A DNA stretch of 13,237 bases, from positions 1 through 13,237 of the forward strand of contig RCAB01000907.1 of NCBI GenBank assembly GCA_003640385.1, given 5' to 3'. A program made the position numbers and the translations under genes. Positions 1 through 6,152 of the stretch are shown in pieces. The stretch's first letter is position 1. Every line of letters begins with the position of its first letter. The notes under the pieces are model-generated. The model was not told the DNA's origin. It worked only from the letters and a program-made list of their open reading frames with translations, and made no database searches. This DNA is from Setaria digitata (lineage: Eukaryota; Nematoda; Chromadorea; Rhabditida; Setariidae).

Positions 1-50
1 TATATTATATTATATTATATTATATTATATTATATTATATTATATTATAT
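1..50. repeat. (TATAT)n microsatellite
   Basis: Ten perfect copies of the 5-base unit TATAT run from the first base to position 50. They are followed by degenerate copies (attgtattatatagttatat) to about 70. The array starts at the window edge, so its full length is unknown. Confidence 0.95.
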
Positions 51-70
51 ATTGTATTATATAGTTATAT

Positions 71-360
71 TTTGTTTTAAAGCTTAAAAGATATGTGTAG
101 TAGGGTTGAAGACGAGAAAGAAATTTTATGTGCTGTGTTAATCCATAAAATCAATGTCATTAATACACTTGAGAAAGAAAATAGAAATTTAACTGAATTC
201 GGAACTTTTTAAGAAAGGATTATTTAAAAGAATGTGTTCATTAGTAATTTTTTTTAGTTTGTGAAAGTTTTTTCCTTTTTTCTTATATTTAAAAGTGGGG
301 TTGTTTGTTAATTATTTATTTGTACATTATCAGCTTGTAAATAGCTATTTTTATATGTTC
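71..360. other. AT-rich spacer, no gene seen
   Basis: AT-rich sequence with short T-runs. I see no reading frame with protein-like composition, no RNA gene and no notable repeat. Confidence 0.5.
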
Positions 361-706
361 ATTTCTTCATTTGTTTGTTGAATTTTCGAGAAGAGTCTCG
401 ATGTGAGAGAGTGCAAATGTAAGATATATGAAGATTCAGTGTGTTGTCCTTGAGATCTCCTCTGTTATCAACAATCAATCAAAATATTGTCTTCAGTCTC
501 GGCAAGATAATCATACTGCTATGATTTATCAGTGAACTTTATCGGCTCAGTATCATTGCCAATCAGTAATACGTCATATCTACTGTTGATGATATTCTTC
601 CAGTTATGGTGCTGCTGCGAGAGATATTTTTGCGGTACACAAATTAAGAGTGAGAACATCTGATGGAATGCTTATTGCTAACTGATGCCAGAAGGCAAAA
701 GGCTGA
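361..706. other. Raised-G+C block beside the tRNA, function unknown
   Basis: Bases 521-660 are 39% G+C (55 of 140 counted), about twice the sampled intron sequence. Two frames are open but neither is decisive. On the minus strand an ATG at 659-657 begins 46 codons ending at 521-519 (MFSLLICVPQKYLSQQ at its start). On the plus strand 407-532 is open for 42 codons. Both strands being open is what raised G+C alone can give, and no clear splice pair completes a gene. A perfect hairpin, TCGAGA-AGAG-TCTCGA, lies at 386-401, and a GATA-type TTATCAGT at 526-533. It could be an old pseudogene, a tRNA-flanking control region or an unrecognised exon. Confidence 0.3.
697..700 (-). terminator. RNA polymerase III terminator (TTTT)
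   Basis: On the minus strand a TTTT run begins seven bases beyond position 73 of the tRNA. A short T-run this close to the 3' end is the standard pol III stop signal. The trailer before it can form a small hairpin (GGCT-TC-AGCC, 701-710) that overlaps the last tRNA bases. Confidence 0.85.
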
Positions 707-717
707 AGCCCGATGCG

Positions 718-728
718 GGGCTCGAACC
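718..728 (-). promoter_or_regulatory. Pol III B box of tRNA-Lys
   Basis: The minus strand reads GGTTCGAGCCC, matching the B-box consensus GGTTCGANTCC except for one base (C for T at the ninth position). It spans the T arm and is where TFIIIC would bind. Confidence 0.85.
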
Positions 729-760
729 CGCGACAGCCAGATTAAGAGTCTGGTGCTCTA

Positions 761-772
761 CCGACTGAGCTA
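761..772 (-). promoter_or_regulatory. Pol III A box of tRNA-Lys
   Basis: The minus strand reads TAGCTCAGTCGG, a full match to the A-box consensus TRGCNNAGYNGG. It covers the D arm. Its spacing from the B box is normal for an intronless tRNA. Confidence 0.85.
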
Positions 773-779
773 ACCGGGC

Positions 780-1183
780 TTGGTACAACATAATTTTGAG
801 CATTATTACAATATAACATGAAAACAGTAGTTATTGATTAATTATGCATAATTTTTTATTGCGCACTCGAATTATTCATTGAACGACTGGTTATTTACAG
901 GTGGGTATTTTGTTTAATTACTTAAAATTGCTTAACTGATTGATAGATTGATCACAAGCAACTGATCTTTAATTAATTGGTTAATTACAGTTTGTCTACA
1001 AAAATTTCAATGCATAATAATTATTTGAAGTTCAAACAATTCGATAATGAAATGGTAACTTTGGAAGGACAAATTTTTTCATTTATCAAATTATTATCCA
1101 GAGTAGGTGAAATGTTAATTAACAATATATTGATAAATGATATTATTTATCGAATTTGAACGAGTACAAAAAGTGAAGGATAT
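780..1183. other. Spacer; weak open frame, possible splice-like sites
   Basis: Mostly AT-rich. TTTACAG followed by GTGGGT (894-906) and TTAATTACAG (981-990) look like splice sites but do not frame a convincing exon. The open frame 977-1156 has only an internal ATG (1010), giving 49 I/N-rich residues (contains EMVTLEGQIF). It may be a chance frame or part of the possible decayed gene just downstream, which is in a different frame. Confidence 0.3.
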
Positions 1184-1220
1184 AAACTTTTTATTATCAG
1201 TAACCACTGATAAAAGTTTT
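1184..1220. repeat. Hairpin of two facing ACTGATAA sites
   Basis: TTATCAGT (1194-1201) and ACTGATAA (1206-1213) are exact reverse complements around the 4-base spacer AACC. The arms extend outward as AAACTTTT and AAAAGTTT with a three-base bulge, giving about 15 paired bases. ACTGATAA matches the extended TGATAA site bound by nematode intestinal GATA factors such as C. elegans ELT-2. It could be a paired binding site or simply an inverted repeat. Confidence 0.7.
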
Positions 1221-1473
1221 AAATGGTCCAATTCCTTTTTTATGTGTCGAAAATCACATTATTATTTATGAAGTTTCAGCAAAGATTTCTAGTTATGATA
1301 AAGAATGTACGCTCCTTAATAACCATTGGTTCGGAGAAAGGTAAAATTCCTTGATTGCTGTTATGGTTTATGATAAAGTCTAATATTTTGATCATGATAA
1401 TGAAAAAGATTTCATCGCTGATTCCCGATTACTATTAAAGAATAATCGATGCAAGATTGTTGACCTTGGTAAA
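1204..1473 (+). pseudogene. Possible decayed protein-coding fragment
   Basis: One plus-strand frame runs 90 codons with only two stops, TAA at 1342-1344 and TAA at 1381-1383, and ends at TAA 1474-1476. The pieces are 46, 12 and 30 codons. Unlike the F/L/K-rich chance frames elsewhere, its composition is balanced (for example GPIPFLCVENHIIIYEV near the start and DHDNEKDFIADSRLLL in the third piece). There is no start codon at its beginning. A possible donor (AAAG|GTAAAA at 1340/1341) follows the first piece, but no acceptor restores the frame before the third piece. I do not recognise the family; the strand-like hydrophobic spacing vaguely recalls a beta-propeller. By chance such a frame is not impossible in 13 kb. 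Alternatives are exons of a poorly resolved gene, or an old transfer from a symbiont such as Wolbachia. Confidence 0.3.
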
Positions 1474-1476
1474 TAA

Positions 1477-2490
1477 GAATTTCATATTAAGATTTTAATT
1501 AATTCCTTACCAATTATTAATAAAAATAAAATCGTGTTTTATTAGAAAACAGTACTTTTGCTAGAAAATAAAGATTTATTTAATTTGAAAAAAAAAATTA
1601 TTTTTGCTTCTAAATTTACAGCGATTCAGTGAAAAAGTTAACCTGCGATCGATCATTTGATAAACTGTTACTCTATTAGCCAAATAGTCAAACAATGATT
1701 TAGAATTTGGAATTGTATTTGCTATATCATTTAGAGAGGATAGAAAATTGACAAAAAAGTTGGTTGCATAACTTTCATCATAAATTGCTCATTATTTTGA
1801 GATGAAAATTGATGATCCGTTCAGTTCGTAGTAAGCAGTGTTGTTGTTACTTTAAGAAACGTAATTTAACTAAACCATGTATAGTTAAAATTTCTCGTAA
1901 TATATCAATTTATAATTCTCATATTTTTTATTGCTTGAAAATGATGAAAATATTTGTGCAAATTTTTCTTTTAGCTCTAAATGAATGTTTTTAAAAATAA
2001 ATGATGATTACATTTTTTGTAGTCAGATTGTTACTGCAAAAATAGTCACTATTTTTTTGAAATATAAAAATTTGTATGAACGAACTTATTCTCATTAGAG
2101 TGATATTTTAACGATTTTTTTTTTTTTTTTTTCTTATAATATTTGAGTTTGTTTTAGAGCAATAAGTTCAGTCAATTTTTGGAAATTTTAAATTTGGCCT
2201 TTGCGCAAGATAATGAAATATTTATTTTCTAACTATGCAGAATAATTTGCTTCTGCTTCGTGACTCCTAAGACATATTATGCCTTCTTAACAATAGCATC
2301 AACAACAACTAGTTTGCCTTACTACCAAAATTTCAAGCAATTAATAAAATTCGTAATTTTGAATTCTTTTCGTTGTCCTCGTTAACAAATATTCTCGCAC
2401 AAATTAATTGATGAATTTTCGTTTTGCATCTGTATTAAATAATTTATCATCCAAATCTCTTTATGCCATTAATGAATGCATTCATTGGAA
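1477..2490. other. AT-rich spacer with small coding-like scraps
   Basis: Two acceptor-like sites precede short open stretches. TTTACAG at 1615-1621 is followed by 18 codons (1623-1676, contains LTCDRSFDKLLLY) before TAG. TTGTTTTAG ending at 2157 is followed by 24 codons (2158-2229, contains FLEILNLAFAQDNEIF) before TAA. The frame 1812-1994 begins MMIRSVRSKQCCCYFKKR and turns F/I-rich. These may be further decayed exons of the fragment at 1204-1473, but no joined model avoids stops. A T18 run lies at 2115-2132. Confidence 0.3.
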
Positions 2491-2648
2491 CAATAACAGT
2501 AACAGTCACAACGAACATTAAAAAAAAATAGCAATGACAATAACGGCAACAACTATAATAGCAACAGTAATGATAAAATAATGATTAAATAATAATGGAA
2601 TAATAGTAATAACAATAATAATAATAATAAAAGTAATAACAATTATAA
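2491..2648. repeat. Degenerate AAT/AAC trinucleotide block
   Basis: About 160 bases are built almost entirely from AAT, AAC, AGT and AGC triplets. They include near-perfect (AAT)n at about 2609-2628. It is not inside an open frame, so it is an imperfect microsatellite and does not encode an Asn-repeat. A similar block lies at 8801-8919. Confidence 0.85.
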
Positions 2649-2676
2649 GAGAGTAGCAATGGCTTATTTGTTTTAA

Positions 2677-2853
2677 TGCTTCAATGATTATTCTCGAGAT
2701 CTATTTGTCACAATATATCGACCTAAAATGCTTTACAAATTCGATGGATTAGGCGGAGATAAATATACTCAGTCGGTCAGTAGGCGAATGTCCTTTGATA
2801 TCCGCCCAGCAACTGACCCATTCATCTATTTAATGAGTTTCCAGCATTTGTGA
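2677..2853 (+). other. 58-codon open frame in a raised-G+C block, unassigned
   Basis: The plus frame from TGC 2677 to TGA 2851-2853 is open for 58 codons with balanced composition. From the internal ATG at 2728 it gives 41 residues (MLYKFDGLGGDKYTQSVSRR at the start). No good donor follows, and no clear acceptor precedes other than a weak CTCGAG at 2693-2698. I do not recognise the peptide. It could be a small ORF, an exon remnant, or an accident of raised G+C in what is really upstream control DNA of the gene at 3422. A GGCGGA (2752-2757)/TCCGCC (2801-2806) inverted pair is embedded in it. Confidence 0.25.
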
Positions 2854-2861
2854 CAACAAAC

Positions 2862-2908
2862 AAGAGGTCATTCGGTTGAATGGTCTATTTAATCAGCGTT
2901 GACCTCTT
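2862..2908. repeat. 9-bp inverted repeat with AGGTCA half-sites
   Basis: AAGAGGTCA at 2862-2870 is exactly complemented by TGACCTCTT at 2900-2908 across a 29-base spacer. AGGTCA is the classical nuclear-receptor half-site, and nematodes have many nuclear receptors. The wide spacing is unlike a tight dimer site, so two independent monomer sites or a stem-loop are also possible. Confidence 0.55.
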
Positions 2909-2909
2909 T

Positions 2910-2964
2910 TTATCAGCATTCATTACTTAACCGTTATCACTTCGTCCCTCTTCCATTGTTATCA
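2910..2964. promoter_or_regulatory. Cluster of three TTATCA (GATA-type) sites
   Basis: TTATCA occurs at 2910-2915, 2934-2939 and 2959-2964, all in the same orientation and spaced 24 and 25 bases apart. The reverse complement TGATAA is the core of nematode GATA-factor sites. The first is within CTGATAAAAA. They lie about 460-510 bases upstream of the ATG of the secreted-protein gene. A control role is inference. Confidence 0.35.
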
Positions 2965-3019
2965 AATTTATTTTGTAACAAGTAGATCTGTTTATTTTCA
3001 ATTCCAATGCATTATTTTA

Positions 3020-3056
3020 TTAATTATTTAACTAAGCAATTAGTTAAATTAATTAA
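3020..3056. repeat. 16-bp hairpin with 4-base loop
   Basis: TTAATTATTTAACTAA (3020-3035) pairs with TTAGTTAAATTAATTAA (3040-3056) around the loop GCAA, with one bulged base. All the pairs but two are A-T. It may form a cruciform or reflect a decayed inverted-repeat element. Confidence 0.7.
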
Positions 3057-3121
3057 ATGATTACTTCATTGCCTTTTAAAATTTAAAATTAAGTTGCTCG
3101 AAAAATGAAATTTTTATTCTT

Positions 3122-3129
3122 TATAAATA
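3122..3129 (+). promoter_or_regulatory. Candidate TATA box (TATAAATA)
   Basis: TATAAATA sits about 290 bases upstream of the ATG at 3422. In AT-rich DNA such matches are common, and the distance is long unless a 5' leader or outron lies between, which is normal for trans-spliced nematode genes. Confidence 0.2.
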
Positions 3130-3215
3130 TGAGCAGTGATACATTTACATTAAAGTGCCATTTTTGATCAGAAATAGATGAATAAATAATTTTTTCTTCA
3201 AAAGAAAAAGTAATA

Positions 3216-3269
3216 TCAATCGAATGGATAATTTATAGTAGTTCAATTGAATGGATAATTTCTAGCAAT
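3216..3269. repeat. 27-bp tandem duplication
   Basis: Two adjacent 27-base units, 3216-3242 and 3243-3269, share 23 of 27 bases (core GAATGGATAATTT). Each carries one GGATAA. The second copy contains the palindrome TCAATTGA. It lies 150 bases upstream of the secreted-protein ATG, so it may be a duplicated control element. Confidence 0.8.
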
Positions 3270-3383
3270 TTTCATCAAATAATTTTAATTGGAATATTTT
3301 TCGTCATTTTTTGTGCGCAATGAATTTGAAAAGTAAGTCTGTTGATGAATGATTTCAAAATATTACTATTTCATCTTGCTATA

Positions 3384-3401
3384 ATCACTATCAGTGGTGA
3401 T
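3384..3401 (+). promoter_or_regulatory. Possible trans-splice acceptor / GATA palindrome
   Basis: ATCAC and GTGAT flank CTATCAG, forming an imperfect palindrome. The AG at 3393-3394, in the context CACTATCAG, lies 27 bases before the ATG at 3422 and could be a spliced-leader acceptor. A TGA at 3398-3400 is in frame with the ATG, so the coding region cannot extend further upstream. The same bases contain a GATA-type CTATCAGT. Which role, if any, is real cannot be told from sequence. Confidence 0.3.
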
Positions 3402-3421
3402 CAACTTCAATTTATTATTTA

Positions 3422-4283
3422 ATGGCATCCAAACTGCTACCGCTTTTCTTTATTACACTTCATATTACTTCAGCGGTATGCTTCGAAAATAATTTTATTT
3501 GTTGAATTTCTATATTTCCTTTCCCTTTTTTTTTTTTTTTTTTTTTTTTTGTTCAAATGATCACTTTTAGAAGTATTTGCAAATATTGTCTTTGTCAAAA
3601 AAAAAAGTGAATATTGAAATGGTTTCTCTTCTCTTTTCTTTCTTTTTTTTTTTAAGTGAAATATAAAATTTGAAATTATTATTTTTCTCTATCCTTTATG
3701 ATTTTTCTGCAAAAAAAAGGTGAAAAAAAAAACACTGTTTAATGTGCAAAAAATTTATTTTATTTTATTTTTGCTCATTTTCTATAGCTACATTATTTTC
3801 TAGCAACTGGCAAGCGATCCTGGCTTGGCATTTGAAATTATCGCAGCTGAAGTGCAGGACAGTAAAGCGAATGTAACCGAGCTGGATGATCATCAGGTGG
3901 CATCAGAAGCGTCGCCAACGTCAGGTGGTGTACCAGCAGCAGATTCAAATCTTCCAGTTATCATACAAAATGAAGCTGAAGTTAACGAAGCAGCAGTTAA
4001 GGAAAATGCAGCAAAAACTGAATCAAAAGTGGCCAAATTTCGAGCCGAAACTGAAAATGTGACAATTGCGCAGGATGAAACAGCAGTAGCAAAGATTGAA
4101 GCTAAAGATGAGGCTAAAGTTGAGATTAAAGAAGGAGTAAATAGTGATGCTACTAAGGCAGAAGCTAAAGTTGAGATTAAGAGTGAAGTTAAGGAGGATG
4201 ATGGAGCCAAAGATGCTAAACCGCATGTGGAAAATACCGAGGCAACAGTCACTGCCAAGAATGATCCCGTAGTTGAACCATAA
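3422..4283 (+). CDS. Secreted acidic Ala/Glu/Lys/Val-rich protein (two exons)
   Basis: Model: exon 1 3422-3475, intron 3476-3803, exon 2 3804-4283, giving 177 residues. Exon 1 encodes exactly an 18-residue signal peptide (MASKLLPLFFITLHITSA); its end fits signal peptidase cleavage (T-S-A before Q19). The donor is GCG|GTATGC and the acceptor TTTTCTAG|CAA, both phase 0. The alternative acceptor at 3786-3787 shifts frame into a stop. Exon 2 is open for 159 codons, 44% G+C against about 19% in the intron. The mature protein has no Cys, Trp or Tyr, only one Arg, 28 Ala, 35 acidic and 17 basic residues: highly acidic and probably disordered. N-glycosylation sequons lie at N41 and N103. An EAKVEIK motif is repeated at residues 121-127 and 138-144. 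There is no membrane segment, ER-retention signal or GPI signal. I do not recognise the family; secreted low-complexity antigens of this kind occur in filarial worms, but function is unknown. A frame beginning at TTG 3825 would miss the signal peptide. Confidence 0.72.
3476..3803 (+). other. Intron of the secreted-protein gene
   Basis: 328 bases, GTATGC to TTTTCTAG. The sampled parts are 19% G+C. It contains a T25 run (3526-3550) and other T and A runs. Joining the flanking exons in phase 0 gives an uninterrupted frame, the main support for this intron along with the signal peptide. Confidence 0.68.
4113..4180 (+). repeat. Internal coding duplication (AKVEIK unit)
   Basis: GCTAAAGTTGAGATTAA occurs identically at 4113-4129 and 4164-4180, 51 bases (17 codons) apart and in frame. 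Identity at synonymous positions suggests a recent internal duplication of a lysine/glutamate-rich repeat within exon 2. GAAGCTAAAG at 4099 is a partial further copy. Confidence 0.85.
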
Positions 4284-4327
4284 AAATTATAAATTAATAA
4301 TTAAGGTTAGTAAAGAAGGAGAAGGGA

Positions 4328-4340
4328 AATAAATAATAAA
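4328..4340 (+). terminator. Tandem AATAAA poly(A) signals
   Basis: AATAAA occurs at 4328-4333 and again at 4335-4340, about 45-57 bases after the TAA stop, followed by a T-rich stretch. This is the normal position for 3' end formation of the secreted-protein mRNA and marks exon 2 as the last exon. Confidence 0.6.
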
Positions 4341-5970
4341 ACATTTATTTTCATTTTTTTTTCTTACGTTTATTTAAATAATGATCTAAATTTCCTTTTA
4401 TTCTTTTTTTTTTTCCTTTTTAAATGAACAAATTTAAGTGTTAATTAAAAGTTTCCCTTTTCGTCACATTTTTCTTGTAGAATATTTTTTTGCATTATTA
4501 TTATAATTAACATTATTTCAGGAAAATGAACACGAATATGACATTTACTCAATTTCACTGATGATATATTCTTCAATTTTAATCGTTTCCTCTCATTCTT
4601 TGTTTTTCAAATTTATTGAAAAACTTTTTTGAGCATCGGTTGACTATTTAAGAAATAATTCGTTTGCATTTAATGTTTCATCATTATTTTATTGTAATAA
4701 TAAATTGCAAAACCTCAGGCATATATTATTTTATTATGTAATTTTGCAACAGTGATACTGCCTACTTTTTGGGAATTTTGTATTGTTGAATTTCTTAAAG
4801 TATTAATAAAAATTTGTATCCTTTTCTTTTCTTGAAAATTATTCAAACTTATTAAAAATTAACTATGAATAATTTCTCGAAATATATGCCAAAGAAGGAA
4901 GGTATTTTTTTTTTTAATGTATCAACAAGATGTAGTTGAAAAGAAATCTTTCACCATATTAATTAATAATAAATTCCAATAGATAAATTATCCTATTAGC
5001 TAATAAGCTATAACAACTGGTTATCTAGATCATGAAGTGCCATACTAAGCTGTAACTGATAAATCAACATGCTAATTAATTAACCACCTAATTAATCAAC
5101 GATTCTTTCTGGTCACTTCAATTTCCCGATGATTTCCAAACACAAATACACTACCACACTTTCAAATTCTACTAAATTACAAAATGATAACAATTAAAAT
5201 AATGCAAAATTTCATTGCTAAAAAATTTTCAAAAGATACATTCACCCACGCAACACATAACTAACGTTTAATTGAAAATACATAGCAGTATATATTCTAT
5301 AAGATATAGAAAATTCTATCCACTACTTGCAGTGCTTTTATTTTTTTTTTTTTTTTAAAGAAAAAGAAGTTAATAAATCAGATAAAATAGTAACTTAAAT
5401 TTTTATGAAATTAAAAAATCCGTCTATTTAATTTCTCACCATATAGCTAGCTAAATATTTTATATTTTTTCAAAGATACAGAATAGATATAATTAAACTT
5501 TTTTCTTATCAAATTGGAAAACTTTGATATATCGATAACCTAAATATTGCGATAAAATGAGCAAATAATTGATTGATAAGATTAAATGATGGTGTTATGA
5601 TTTTGCAAAAGATATAGAACATGGCCCATAAATTAATAAGAAATTATTACAAATTTGAAAATTTTTGCTTTAATGAAACTTCGCTATTCTTGACTTCTGG
5701 CATAATCAAATTTGACGGAGTGTTTAAATAATGTTAATGTGGAATTTCGCAAGTTCTTCAAAATACATTTTACATTTATACTTGCATACCAAAAATAAAA
5801 AAAAAATTCATTGCGTAAACTTTCGTTATTAAAACTTAAACACATTTTAAGCATGCAAATTAAAATTAGGTTTACTCATTGATTTTATGGCCTTTTTCAT
5901 TTTCTCCACATTTGGAAAGCTAATATAATAGCAAAAAATTGTAATTAAATCAAAAAATTGTTAATGGTAA
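4341..5970. other. AT-rich intergenic DNA, no gene seen
   Basis: No reading frame with coding-like composition. Small items: a somewhat less AT-rich stretch at about 5030-5160 with ACTGATAA-type and CTAATTAA repeats, a T-run at 5340-5356 and the palindrome TAGCTAGCTA near 5445. Nothing here supports an RNA or protein gene. Confidence 0.5.
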
Positions 5971-6152
5971 CTTAATTCTAGGTGTTTGATCTCGAACTTA
6001 CTATTAAATTGTTCATAAAAGGCACAATCATGAGTAGTTGATCTTAAATTTGACACTGAATTATTGATAAGGAATTTTTTTTCTAATTCGCTGATATGAA
6101 TTTGATCCCAGATTGCTGATCAGGTGCTTAATTCCAAGTGCTTGATCTCGAA
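5971..6152. repeat. Decayed repeat family with TTGATCTCGAA core
   Basis: CTTAATTC..GTG.TTGATCTCGAA occurs at 5971-5996 and 6127-6152 (23 of 26 bases identical, 156 bases apart). Two weaker copies of the core TTGATC lie between at 6038-6043 and 6102-6107. Irregular spacings of 52, 64 and 40 bases suggest an old minisatellite or segmental duplication that has diverged. Confidence 0.65.

Larger units (their letters stand above)
707..779 (-). tRNA. tRNA-Lys-CTT: tRNA-Lys, anticodon CTT
   Basis: A complete intronless nuclear tRNA read on the minus strand. The acceptor stem is GCCCGGT paired with ATCGGGC, with one G-U pair. The D stem is GCTC/GAGC, the anticodon stem CCAGA/TCTGG with loop CTCTTAA, the variable loop CTGTC, and the T stem GCGGG/CCCGC with loop TTCGAGC. 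The anticodon CTT is at plus-strand 744-746 and decodes AAG (lysine). CCA is not encoded, as expected for a eukaryotic nuclear gene. If the acceptor stem is seven pairs, the discriminator base at 707 is U, whereas eukaryotic tRNA-Lys normally has G there. The body otherwise looks fully functional, with intact A and B boxes and a pol III terminator. Confidence 0.97.

Noticed and set aside
2491..2648. CRISPR-like or coding Asn-repeat interpretation of the triplet block
   Set aside because: There are no spacer/repeat units and no open frame through it. It is a degenerate microsatellite in eukaryotic DNA.
4023..4226. 67-codon minus-strand open frame opposite exon 2
   Set aside because: Another antisense shadow of the same exon, rich in F, S and L because the sense strand is rich in GAA and AAA codons.
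3893..4258. 121-codon minus-strand open frame opposite exon 2
   Set aside because: It is the antisense shadow of the Ala/Glu/Lys-rich coding exon. The plus strand has signal peptide, splice sites and poly(A) signals; the minus frame has none.
3825..4283. Treating TTG at 3825 as the start of the secreted protein
   Set aside because: TTG is an unlikely nuclear start. The frame is open back to the acceptor at 3803, and the upstream signal-peptide exon gives a proper ATG.
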